DNA of 25,155 nt from Candidatus Methanofastidiosum methylothiophilum. Its GTDB lineage: Archaea; Methanobacteriota_B; Thermococci; Methanofastidiosales; Methanofastidiosaceae. Positions 7,088-14,069 of this stretch are shown here, piece by piece. The stretch covers positions 1-25,155 of the forward strand of contig LNGD01000007.1 in the NCBI GenBank assembly GCA_001587675.1. The letters run 5' to 3'. Position 1 is the first letter of the stretch. The number at the start of each line of letters is the position of its first letter. The translations under genes were made by a program, and so were the position numbers. Under the pieces are notes generated by a model. The model ran no database searches and was not told the DNA's origin. It saw only the letters and a program-made list of their open reading frames with translations.

Positions 7088-7522
7088 ATGATCGTTAGGA
7101 CAGTAGAGGCTGATGACTTATATAAAGTTATAGATATTGAATACCAAAACTTTGATTACCCCTACCCTCCTGAAATAATAAACTTTCTATATGAGTCTTA
7201 CAGGGATACTTTTCTTGTCGTTGAAACAAACAAAGCAATTATTGGTTTTGTAATCGGTATAGTACAAAAAAAAGAGGGCCATATACTAGTAATTGCTATA
7301 AAAGATGAATACAAAAAAAAAGGAATCGGCACTTTTCTTATGAAGAAATTAATTGAAGTTTATGAAAAGAAGGGTATAACACAATTAAAACTGGAAGTTA
7401 GAACTAGTAATCTAGCTGCAATAACAATGTACAAAAGACTTGGATTTAAAATTACTAATAGACTAAGGCATTATTATGAAAACGGAGAAGATGGATTCCT
7501 TTTAAAAAGAGAAAGAACTTAA
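7088..7522 (+). CDS. rimI: GNAT family N-acetyltransferase, RimI-like
   Basis: A 144-residue GCN5-related acetyltransferase. Acetyl-CoA motif A is YKKKGIGTFLMKKL (75-88), preceded by the strand HILVIAIKDE and followed by LEVRTSNLAAITMYKRLGF (102-120), the motif B region that marks RimI/Ard1-type N-terminal protein acetylases. The likely job is acetylation of protein N-termini, in archaea usually as a broad Nat enzyme; the exact substrate is inference. An in-frame GTG at 7079 could extend it by three residues, but GGTGA at 7078-7082 is the ribosome binding site for ATG 7088. It is last gene of the replication operon, and its stop interlocks with that of the convergent gene. Confidence 0.88.
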   Translation: MIVRTVEADDLYKVIDIEYQNFDYPYPPEIINFLYESYRDTFLVVETNKAIIGFVIGIVQKKEGHILVIAIKDEYKKKGIGTFLMKKLIEVYEKKGITQLKLEVRTSNLAAITMYKRLGFKITNRLRHYYENGEDGFLLKRERT

Positions 7523-7758
7523 TTTCCTTTTTCTTTACCAACATACTTAATCTTCTTAAGAGGGCCTTCATAGTAAATTTCAATTTCTTTATCAAGATAC
7601 TCGTAAAGATACCTTTCAACGGTACTTCTAGGAATTCTAGTTTCATTAACAAGTTCTTGGATAAAAAAATCCTTTCCAGATTTAGTTCTTTCTCTTAGGA
7701 GATTCCGGATATACTCAATCCTCTCATTTCTTAATTCAAACTGTTTTCTCCAACCCAC
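7519..7758 (-). CDS. Small helix-turn-helix protein
   Basis: About 79 residues, not recognised as a named family. The centre, FIQELVNETRIPRSTVERYLYEYL, is a clear helix-turn-helix, and the lysine/tyrosine-rich end (EIEIYYEGPLKKIKYVGKEKGN) could be the wing, so a small winged-helix DNA-binding protein is likely. The start could be ATG 7770, but GGTGAT at 7763-7768 stands at proper distance before GTG 7758, which I prefer. A good BRE/TATA promoter lies at 7825-7841. The spacer beyond holds direct and inverted repeats that could be its own operators. The last 4 bases overlap the rimI stop on the other strand. Confidence 0.7.
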   Translation of the reverse strand: MGWRKQFELRNERIEYIRNLLRERTKSGKDFFIQELVNETRIPRSTVERYLYEYLDKEIEIYYEGPLKKIKYVGKEKGN

Positions 7759-7824
7759 ATTTATCACCATCGATTACATATATTGAACGATTAATCTTTA
7801 GTTATTAGTATTTAGTTATTCTTA

Positions 7825-7841
7825 CTATATAAAGTTTTCGG
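7825..7841 (-). promoter_or_regulatory. BRE/TATA promoter for the small HTH gene
   Basis: On the minus strand this reads CCGAAAACTTTATATAG, a near-ideal archaeal BRE followed by a TTTATATA box. Transcription should start near 7803, giving a leader of 30-45 bases. Confidence 0.65.
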
Positions 7842-7853
7842 TAATTAAAAATG

Positions 7854-7901
7854 ATAATTGAGATTATCAATAGAATCTTATTGTTTAATAATTGAGATTA
7901 T
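7854..7901. repeat. Two 14-base direct repeats upstream of the HTH gene promoter
   Basis: ATAATTGAGATTAT occurs at 7854-7867 and again at 7888-7901, 34 bases apart start to start. The first copy extends into the interrupted palindrome ATTGA-N5-TCAAT (7857-7871). They sit just upstream of the HTH gene promoter and may be operator sites. Confidence 0.6.
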
Positions 7902-7933
7902 AATGATTAACATTAAGAAAATATATAAAATAT

Positions 7934-7948
7934 TATTGATAATCAATA
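7934..7948. repeat. 15-base perfect palindrome TATTGATAATCAATA
   Basis: Seven-base arms TATTGAT and ATCAATA around one central base. It shares the TTGA...TCAA logic of the nearby repeats. It lies between the DUF354 gene's 3' end and the HTH gene promoter, so it may be an operator or part of a terminator region. Confidence 0.55.
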
Positions 7949-7966
7949 AAAAAATTTGATTACTGT

Positions 7967-8992
7967 TTACAAAATTTCTTTTTGGAAGAAGTCAATAACA
8001 AATGAAGTTACATCTATTTTATCTTTTAGTAGTTTTTCTCTCTTTTTCTCCCATTCAGGAAGCATGTTATTTTCAAGTAATTTGCTTATAGGAACTAGTG
8101 CGGATTCTGCATTCTTAAAAGAATAGAGTAAACCATATTTTTTTTCTAGTTCTTCAAAATTTCCCATTGTCCCTAAAAGTGGGGAAATGTAAAAACTAGG
8201 AACACCAAGGATGGCCGACTCTGAGGCCATAGTAGCACCCTCGCCCATATACAAAGATGAGTGAGCCATCAGAGTATGGATTTTAGCTGGATGAGCTTTT
8301 ATAGTGTATTCATCAAATGATTTGTCATTATATTCTGAGCTTAAAAATACTCTCCCGTAGTTTTCCAATAAATTAATTGTTTTTGACATCTGTTCTTTAG
8401 ATATGCCATGATACCCCACATCGTGACTTGCTTGCCAAGAAACGGATCTCAAAATAAAGAATTTCTCATTTTTTTTAATATTAAGGTCTTTTAAAATGTC
8501 TTTTTCTTCTTTAAACCAGTTCGGGTGGAGGTATGCAAGTTCATGGTAACCGTTATATCTAATATGTTTGTGGCCAAGATCTTTTAAAAAACAGGAGGGT
8601 GTTAGAACAAAATTTGAGAATGGAACAGATAAATTATTAATCAATGATGCATGTTCCGTATCTGTAAAAAGAATAGATTTCGAACCTAAAATTTTTGATA
8701 CTTGAGCAATGTAAGGATTTCCTATACCGGTTAAAACATCAGGTTTAAATTTTCTAGATATTTTCAAGAGCTTTAAATCTGTAGACAGTAAACCTAAAGC
8801 TTTGTTCACAAGTCCTTTTTTATTGATCCCTAAATCTATAAATTTGAATCCATAATAATTCAACAATTCAAACGCACTTTCTTTTCTTCTAGCGGTAATT
8901 AGTACTTCATGACCCTTATTTTCCATCTCCCATATAAAATATTTAAAAAAATGAACGTGGGCCGGATGGCCAATATCAATTAGAATTTTCAA
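7967..8992 (-). CDS. DUF354 family predicted glycosyltransferase
   Basis: A 341-residue cytoplasmic protein of the DUF354/COG1817 family, which has a GT-B fold and resembles UDP-GlcNAc 2-epimerases and glycosyltransferases. The N-terminus KILIDIGHPAHVHFFKYF is the family hallmark. Other visible pieces are NPYIAQVSKILG, the central ILRSVSWQASHDVG, and the nucleotide-sugar binding region MGEGATMASESAILGVPSFY. A GTG at 9001 is in frame, but GGTGAT sits properly spaced before TTG 8992, and that start gives the canonical KILIDIGHP beginning. It is divergent from the UDP-sugar dehydrogenase gene 56 bases away. The context suggests a role in surface glycan assembly; donor and acceptor are unknown. 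Confidence 0.85.
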   Translation of the reverse strand: MKILIDIGHPAHVHFFKYFIWEMENKGHEVLITARRKESAFELLNYYGFKFIDLGINKKGLVNKALGLLSTDLKLLKISRKFKPDVLTGIGNPYIAQVSKILGSKSILFTDTEHASLINNLSVPFSNFVLTPSCFLKDLGHKHIRYNGYHELAYLHPNWFKEEKDILKDLNIKKNEKFFILRSVSWQASHDVGYHGISKEQMSKTINLLENYGRVFLSSEYNDKSFDEYTIKAHPAKIHTLMAHSSLYMGEGATMASESAILGVPSFYISPLLGTMGNFEELEKKYGLLYSFKNAESALVPISKLLENNMLPEWEKKREKLLKDKIDVTSFVIDFFQKEIL

Positions 8993-9007
8993 TGAAATCA
9001 CCCAAAA

Positions 9008-9017
9008 GATTTATTTA
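9008..9017 (+). promoter_or_regulatory. Possible TATA box for the UDP-sugar dehydrogenase gene
   Basis: GATTTATTTA lies about 36 bases before ATG 9049, which would leave a leader of about 10 bases. No ribosome binding site is evident. Confidence 0.35.
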
Positions 9018-9048
9018 CCCCTTCTATAGTTGTTCTTTCGAGATTATT

Positions 9049-10350
9049 ATGTTTAAAAATATTGTTATCGTTGGAACAGGTTACGTTGGAATTCCTGTCG
9101 CAGTTATGTTTGCCAATAAGGGTTTTAACGTTGTTGGAATAAATAGAACAAAGGAAAAAATTGACCTTATAAACAAGGGTATCTGCCCTATAGAAGGTGA
9201 CGAACCCAATCTACCAGAACTTTTAGAGAAGGTTATTAAAGAAAAAAAATTAACTGCTACTACAGACTATTCTGTATGTAAAACCGCAGATGCAATATTA
9301 ATATGTGTTGAAACACCCTTCGATTCTGATAAATGGGAACCAAAGTATGATTCATTAAAATCTGCACTAAAGAGCGTTGGAGAAAATATGTCTAAAGGTG
9401 CTTTGGTCATAGTAGAATCAACTATTGCACCAACGACAATGGACACATTGGTAAAGCCAATCCTAGAAAATACTTCCAAGATGAAAGCTGGTGTTGATTT
9501 CTTGCTCGGTAATTGCCCAGAGAGAGTCATGCCAGGAAAACTTCTATATAATATAGAAAATTTATCAAGAGTATGCGGTGGCATAAATAAAGAAACTCAG
9601 GACAGAATGCTTGAACTTTACGCTAACATTGTAAAGGGGGAGTTATATCCTACTGATTGCCTTACCGCCGAAGTTGTAAAAACAACTGAAAATGCTTACA
9701 GAGATGTCGAAATTGCATTCGCCAATGAAGTCGCTCTTATATGCGAGAAACTTGGAATAAATGTCTATGAAGTAAGAGAGCTTGTAAATAAGGCACCTTA
9801 TAGGAATATGCACTTGCCTGGTGCAGGTGTTGGTGGGCACTGTCTTCCAAAGGATTCATTGTTGTTATCCTACGGAGTAAAGGGAATAATGACGCCTGAA
9901 CTTATGATACTTTCTAGAAATCTAAACAAACAAATGCCTATACACACAGCTGAATTAGTGATAAATGCCTTCAAAGAAAACGGGATGGATGTCAAATCTA
10001 AGAAGATTGCAGTATGTGGCTTTGCCTATCTTGAAAATTCTGATGATACCAGAAACACTCCTGCAATGGGAGTTATTGAGACTTTAAAAGCAAAAGGTGC
10101 TAAAGTCGTAGTCCATGATCCATTTGTAAAAAACTATCCTGGTGTAGAAATAAATAAGGATTTCGAAAAGACAATTGAAGGTGCAGACGCACTTGTTTTC
10201 GTTACAGCCCACAATGACTACAAGGCCTTAAATCTTGATAAACTAAAGAAATTAATGAAAACACCAATTATCGTTGACGGCAGAAACATCTTTAATAAAG
10301 AAAAAGTTAATGAGAAAGGATTCATTTACAAAGGTGTTGGGAAAGGATAA
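9049..10350 (+). CDS. wbpA: UDP-N-acetylhexosamine 6-dehydrogenase (WbpA/WecC type)
   Basis: A 433-residue NAD-dependent dehydrogenase that oxidises C6 of a UDP-N-acetyl amino sugar to the uronic acid in two steps. It has the Rossmann motif GTGYVG (9-14), the central domain with EVVKTTENAYRDVEIAFANE, the catalytic cysteine C265 in GVGGHCLPKDS, and the C-terminal UDP-binding domain with DDTRNTPAMGVIETLK. An upstream in-frame ATG at 8992 would add 19 residues, but they run into the divergent gene and do not resemble the family, so ATG 9049 is chosen. Neighbouring wbpB-, wbpE- and wbpD-like genes indicate UDP-GlcNAc as substrate, though UDP-ManNAc dehydrogenase (WecC) cannot be excluded. It converges on wbpB with a 20-base spacer. 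Confidence 0.88.
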   Translation: MFKNIVIVGTGYVGIPVAVMFANKGFNVVGINRTKEKIDLINKGICPIEGDEPNLPELLEKVIKEKKLTATTDYSVCKTADAILICVETPFDSDKWEPKYDSLKSALKSVGENMSKGALVIVESTIAPTTMDTLVKPILENTSKMKAGVDFLLGNCPERVMPGKLLYNIENLSRVCGGINKETQDRMLELYANIVKGELYPTDCLTAEVVKTTENAYRDVEIAFANEVALICEKLGINVYEVRELVNKAPYRNMHLPGAGVGGHCLPKDSLLLSYGVKGIMTPELMILSRNLNKQMPIHTAELVINAFKENGMDVKSKKIAVCGFAYLENSDDTRNTPAMGVIETLKAKGAKVVVHDPFVKNYPGVEINKDFEKTIEGADALVFVTAHNDYKALNLDKLKKLMKTPIIVDGRNIFNKEKVNEKGFIYKGVGKG

Positions 10351-10370
10351 AATAAAATATTTATTTTTAT

Positions 10371-11309
10371 TCACTTAGATTTAATATTAATTATTTTATT
10401 ATTAACACATGAGTCTATTGCAGAAATTGCAACTTCAAGTGCATGAAGTCCGTCTTCGCCAGATACAGGCGGCGCAGTATCTTTTTTAAGGTAGTTGATA
10501 AAGCATTCAAGTTCCAAAGACAAAGGTTCTCTTCTCTCAATTTTGGCCTCCTTTACCCATTCTTTGTCGTATAAAATTAGTTTTTGATCTATGTAATCAA
10601 CTTCGGCTATACCTTTATCTGCCACTACTGTAAGGCTCCTGACTTTATGAGGAGTATGCCAATTCGTATCAATTAAGCCTGTACATGAATTTCCAAATGT
10701 CATGAGTATCGTTGCAAAATCTTCAAAAGGATGAATTCTCTTTCCTCCCGTCGCATAAACAGTTTTCACTTTTTCCTCAAGCAAAAATGACATTATATCA
10801 ATATCATGAACCCCTAAATCAACAATGATCCCTACATCTCTAATTCTCGGATTGTAAGGTCCAACTCTTTTTGAAGACATTGTGACAACTTTTCCAAGAG
10901 ATTCATTTTTGATAATTTCTTTTAATTTTTGAATTGCAGGATTAAATCTTTCAATATGCCCAACAGAGATTTTTATTCCTTCTTTTTTGGCTTTAGTAAT
11001 AATCTCTTTACCATTTTCTACAGTGTCAGCTATAGGTTTTTCAACTAGTATATCGACTCCGTTATCAATTAGATAATCGCATACAGGTTTATGAAGTTTA
11101 GTTGGAACAGCAACAACTGCTGCATCAATACCTTCTTTAACAAGTTCCTTATAATCCAAGAAACCTTTAGTATTGAAATTTTCAGATAGCTCGGAGACTC
11201 TATTTTTATCGATATCTGATAATCCTACAAGTTCCACATCCATACATGATAGATTTCTTATATGGTGCCCACCCATGACACCGGCACCAATTACTCCTAT
11301 CTTAATCAT
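10371..11309 (-). CDS. wbpB: Gfo/Idh/MocA family sugar-nucleotide 3-dehydrogenase (WbpB-like)
   Basis: A 312-residue NAD(P)-binding oxidoreductase. It has the N-terminal Rossmann motif GVIGAGVMGGHH (5-16), the family motif VEKPIADTVENG after it, and a conserved GHIERFNPA where the catalytic region begins. DLGVHDIDIMSF supplies the downstream histidine and aspartate. In WbpB the reaction is oxidation of C3 of UDP-GlcNAc uronic acid, making the 3-keto compound for the aminotransferase. The match to that role rests on its company: wbpE is immediately upstream with an ATGA overlap (11306-11309), wbpD comes before it, and wbpA converges. Other Gfo/Idh/MocA activities are possible. Confidence 0.85.
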   Translation of the reverse strand: MIKIGVIGAGVMGGHHIRNLSCMDVELVGLSDIDKNRVSELSENFNTKGFLDYKELVKEGIDAAVVAVPTKLHKPVCDYLIDNGVDILVEKPIADTVENGKEIITKAKKEGIKISVGHIERFNPAIQKLKEIIKNESLGKVVTMSSKRVGPYNPRIRDVGIIVDLGVHDIDIMSFLLEEKVKTVYATGGKRIHPFEDFATILMTFGNSCTGLIDTNWHTPHKVRSLTVVADKGIAEVDYIDQKLILYDKEWVKEAKIERREPLSLELECFINYLKKDTAPPVSGEDGLHALEVAISAIDSCVNNKIINIKSK

Positions 11310-12385
11310 TTGAATTCCTCAAATACTGAAACAATATATTCAAGATCTTCCTTTTTTAATAAGGGATGAACAGGGATCGAAATTACTTCCTCTGCAACTT
11401 TTTCTGTTTTAGGAAGTTTATCTTTGTATCCCAATTCAATATACAAAGGTTGTTTATGCAGAGGCAATGGATAATAAATTCCATAACCAATTCCAGCCTG
11501 TTCAAGAACTTTAATCAATTCTTCTCTGCGCCCATCTTTAATTCTAAGTGTGTACTGATGAAAAACATGTTCTTTGTTTGGATAAGTTTTTGGGCATTTT
11601 AAATAATTCAATTTTGATAATTTTTTTGTAAGAAACTCTGCGTTCTTTCTTCTCAAATCATTAAATTTATCAAGTTTTTTTAATTGACATAGACCTATAG
11701 CCGCACAAATATCAGTCATTCTAAAGTTAAAACCCAGTGCATCATAGTAGTATCTTTTTTCCTGGCCGTGATTTCTTAACTTCTTAGACTTTTCATATAC
11801 TGATCTATCATCAGTTGTAATCATTCCCCCTTCTGAAGTTGTGATATTTTTTGTGGGATAGAAAGAAAAACAACCTGTACCAAAAGAGCCAACTTTTTTT
11901 CCATCGTATTTTGCTCCATGGGCCTGAGCGGCATCTTCAATTAATATAAGATTGTTATCTTCGCATATATCTTTTATAGCTTTTATTTCAGCCGCTTGCC
12001 CATACAAATGAACTGGCATTATAGCTTTAGTTTTGTTAGTAACTTTATCTTCTATAAGTGAAGGGTCAATATTGAATGAATCACAATCTATATCTACAAA
12101 AACTGGTTTTGCCCCAGTAAAGAGAACAGAGTTTGCAGTTGCAACAAAAGTAAAGGAAGTAGTTATTACTTCACTTCCTTTTCCTATGCCATTTGCAAGT
12201 AGGGCTATATGTAAAGCTGTTGTCCCATTAGATGTTGCTATTGCATATTTGGTTCCAATATATTCTGCAAATTGACTTTCAAACTCATCTACTTTTTTAG
12301 AATGTGCGATGTTTCCAGAAAGCATAACTGATTTTACTGCTTCTATTTCTTCTTCAGAAATAGAGGGTTTTGCTATAGGTATCAT
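11306..12385 (-). CDS. wbpE: DegT/DnrJ/EryC1 sugar aminotransferase (WbpE-like)
   Basis: A 359-residue pyridoxal-phosphate enzyme that transfers an amino group to a keto sugar nucleotide. Features are TSNGTTALHIAL (51-62) for phosphate binding, the EDAAQAHGA motif with aspartate 151, and SFYPTKNITTSEGG with the PLP lysine at 179; the C-terminus is FHQYTLRI plus GIGYGIYYPLPLHKQP, standard for the family. By context it aminates UDP-3-keto-GlcNAcA at C3. The start ATG is preceded by a strong GGAGGAGG located in the end of the wbpD gene, whose stop abuts this start. It overlaps wbpB by 4 bases, a sign of translational coupling. Confidence 0.93.
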   Translation of the reverse strand: MIPIAKPSISEEEIEAVKSVMLSGNIAHSKKVDEFESQFAEYIGTKYAIATSNGTTALHIALLANGIGKGSEVITTSFTFVATANSVLFTGAKPVFVDIDCDSFNIDPSLIEDKVTNKTKAIMPVHLYGQAAEIKAIKDICEDNNLILIEDAAQAHGAKYDGKKVGSFGTGCFSFYPTKNITTSEGGMITTDDRSVYEKSKKLRNHGQEKRYYYDALGFNFRMTDICAAIGLCQLKKLDKFNDLRRKNAEFLTKKLSKLNYLKCPKTYPNKEHVFHQYTLRIKDGRREELIKVLEQAGIGYGIYYPLPLHKQPLYIELGYKDKLPKTEKVAEEVISIPVHPLLKKEDLEYIVSVFEEFK

Positions 12386-12976
12386 TTAGTCCTCCTCCAG
12401 AAGAGAATAATCTTCTTTTTTGATATTAAATTTAGTTTTACATACCGTGCATTCCATCGAAACTTTATCTTTTTCCTCGCCAATCTTAATAGCTTTTCTT
12501 CCACATTTGCAAACAAATCCCCTAAGCTTAGCAGGGTTACCAAATACAAGTCCAAAAGGAGGAACATTTTTTGTGACTACTGCTCCAGAACCGACCATTG
12601 CATATTCGCCAATTGTGACACCGCAGATTATAGTTGCGTTGGCCCCAATGGACGCTCCTTTTTTTACTAAAGTTTTTACAAGCTCCCAGTTGCTGTTGAA
12701 CGCTCTTGGGTATAAGTCATTTGTAAAAGTCATGTGGGGCCCTAGAAAAACATCATCTTCAACTTCAACTCCATGGTACACTGAAACTCCATTTTGAATC
12801 TTAACATTATTTCCTATCGGAACATCAAAATCTATGTAAACACATTTGCTAATGATACAGTTCTCACCAATCTTAGCACCTTCTCTTATCTGTGACTGGT
12901 GCCAGATTTTTGTATTTTTACCTATTACCGCACCTTTTGAGATTTCAGCGGAATCGTGAACGAAATAATCTGACAT
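12386..12976 (-). CDS. wbpD: Left-handed beta-helix acyltransferase (WbpD-like) with C-terminal zinc ribbon
   Basis: A 196-residue N-acetyltransferase. Residues about 5-155 are imperfect hexapeptide repeats (IGKNTKIWHQ, IGENCII, IGNNVKIQNG, IGANATIICG, IGEYAMVGSG), forming a left-handed beta-helix trimer that uses acetyl-CoA. The FGNPAKLRG ending is typical of sugar-nucleotide acetylases such as WbpD, which acetylates the 3-amino group of UDP-GlcNAc3NA. The final 40 residues add CKCG...CTVC, a likely zinc ribbon. First gene of the wbpD-wbpE-wbpB operon. A TATA box about 26 bases before ATG 12976 and no ribosome binding site suggest a leaderless message. Confidence 0.88.
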   Translation of the reverse strand: MSDYFVHDSAEISKGAVIGKNTKIWHQSQIREGAKIGENCIISKCVYIDFDVPIGNNVKIQNGVSVYHGVEVEDDVFLGPHMTFTNDLYPRAFNSNWELVKTLVKKGASIGANATIICGVTIGEYAMVGSGAVVTKNVPPFGLVFGNPAKLRGFVCKCGRKAIKIGEEKDKVSMECTVCKTKFNIKKEDYSLLEED

Positions 12977-12999
12977 AGAAAAATAGTATTAAATATAGA

Positions 13000-13013
13000 A
13001 TTTAAAAGTTTCT
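13000..13013 (-). promoter_or_regulatory. BRE/TATA promoter for the wbpDEB operon, leaderless
   Basis: On the minus strand this reads GAAACTTTTAAAT. Its TATA centre lies about 27 bases from ATG 12976, so transcription would begin at or next to the start codon. Confidence 0.55.
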
Positions 13014-13019
13014 GATGGA

Positions 13020-13973
13020 TTAAATTAAAAGTACATATACCAACCCAGTTATACCAGATATAATTGAAAAAAGATAACAGAATACAATGGCCTTTTTTTC
13101 AGTCATTGGGTAATAGTAAGGTAAAAACCATTTGACGGTGAGATTATTAGGAACTTCAAGTATGCCATCTGCCCTTACCTTTCCAAATTTAATGTGAGGG
13201 TAACCTCTTATCTTCCAATATACAAACATTAAGAAATTAATAATGTGTGGGATCAGTATAATAACTCCAAATATTTCAAGGTTTTGGAATATGATAAATC
13301 CTCCAAGAGCCCCTCCAATCATCAGCGTTCCAATATTTCCTAAGAATATTCTTGAGGGATACTTATTAAAATACATAAATGCAATCATAGCCCCAAGTAT
13401 AGGTGCTACATAAATCAATCCAACAAATCCATATTTTATAAATGATGCAATTGCAGAAAAGGCCAATAAAATTGTAGTTGTACCTCCTGAAACTCCATTG
13501 AATCCTGAATGCATATTGATAAGATTAGAAACGACCATAACGTAAAGAGGAGCAACTATATAGGAAAAGAGAATCCCAAGCTCAATTTGAATAAATAACA
13601 TAGATAAATTTGTATCTAAATTCAATAATGCTATCGGGAAAGCCAAGAAAAATGGGGCTACAAGTTTTATCTTTCTTCCAACGTTAATAAGATCATCAAC
13701 TAATCCAAAAATAGCATAGATAAAAATAACGAAGTAGAATATTAAAAGATTTTTAACATCTGGAAAAATAAGTTGAAGAATAATCAATGAAGAAAGAACA
13801 CCCATAAGGATAGGTAATCCACCCATAGTTGGAACAAATGTTTCTTTCAGTTTGTAGTAGTCTCTTACTACATGCCCTTCTTCTTTTAGCATTCTTATAA
13901 ATTTTGGTATAAGGAAAAATGTCACGAAAAAACTGACAAATATGGAAATAAGAAATGTTAAGTATCCGTCCAT
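13020..13973 (-). CDS. aglH: Dolichyl-phosphate sugar-1-phosphate transferase, AglH/WecA/Alg7 type
   Basis: A 317-residue integral membrane enzyme of glycosyltransferase family 4 with about ten hydrophobic helices. It moves a sugar-1-phosphate (probably GlcNAc-1-P) from UDP onto a polyprenyl/dolichyl phosphate, the first step of N-glycan assembly. It has the aspartate pair in FGLVDDLINVGRKIK (D93, D94), NLINMHSGFNG (150-160), the Alg7-like form of the NxxN...GxNG motif, and IPHIINFLMFVYWKI with a cytoplasmic loop PHIKFGKVRADG. In the FLGNIGT motif the usual metal-binding aspartate is asparagine (N213), discussed as a finding. A GATGAT site precedes ATG 13973. It stands between the wbp genes and a secreted protein gene. 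Confidence 0.85.
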   Translation of the reverse strand: MDGYLTFLISIFVSFFVTFFLIPKFIRMLKEEGHVVRDYYKLKETFVPTMGGLPILMGVLSSLIILQLIFPDVKNLLIFYFVIFIYAIFGLVDDLINVGRKIKLVAPFFLAFPIALLNLDTNLSMLFIQIELGILFSYIVAPLYVMVVSNLINMHSGFNGVSGGTTTILLAFSAIASFIKYGFVGLIYVAPILGAMIAFMYFNKYPSRIFLGNIGTLMIGGALGGFIIFQNLEIFGVIILIPHIINFLMFVYWKIRGYPHIKFGKVRADGILEVPNNLTVKWFLPYYYPMTEKKAIVFCYLFSIISGITGLVYVLLI

Positions 13974-14026
13974 AGTATCATCTGTTTAATAGCCAAATCT
14001 AACTGTAACTACCGTTTTAGAAATTG

Positions 14027-14038
14027 TTTAAATATTTA
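14027..14038 (-). promoter_or_regulatory. Possible TATA box for the aglH-like gene
   Basis: On the minus strand this reads TAAATATTTAAA, placing transcription start near 14006 and leaving about 30 bases of leader that hold GATGAT. Confidence 0.4.
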
Positions 14039-14069
14039 ACTGAAATAAAAAGAATAAGAAAATAAAAAT

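Noticed and set aside
7854..7901. Direct repeats considered as a CRISPR array or replication origin
   Set aside because: There are only two 14-base copies with a 20-base gap and no cas genes. No ORB-type origin boxes and no orc1/cdc6 gene are in view.
8992..9048. N-terminal extension of the UDP-sugar dehydrogenase
   Set aside because: The extra 19 residues do not fit the family, which starts at the Rossmann strand KNIVIVGTGYVG, and the region is the divergent promoter.
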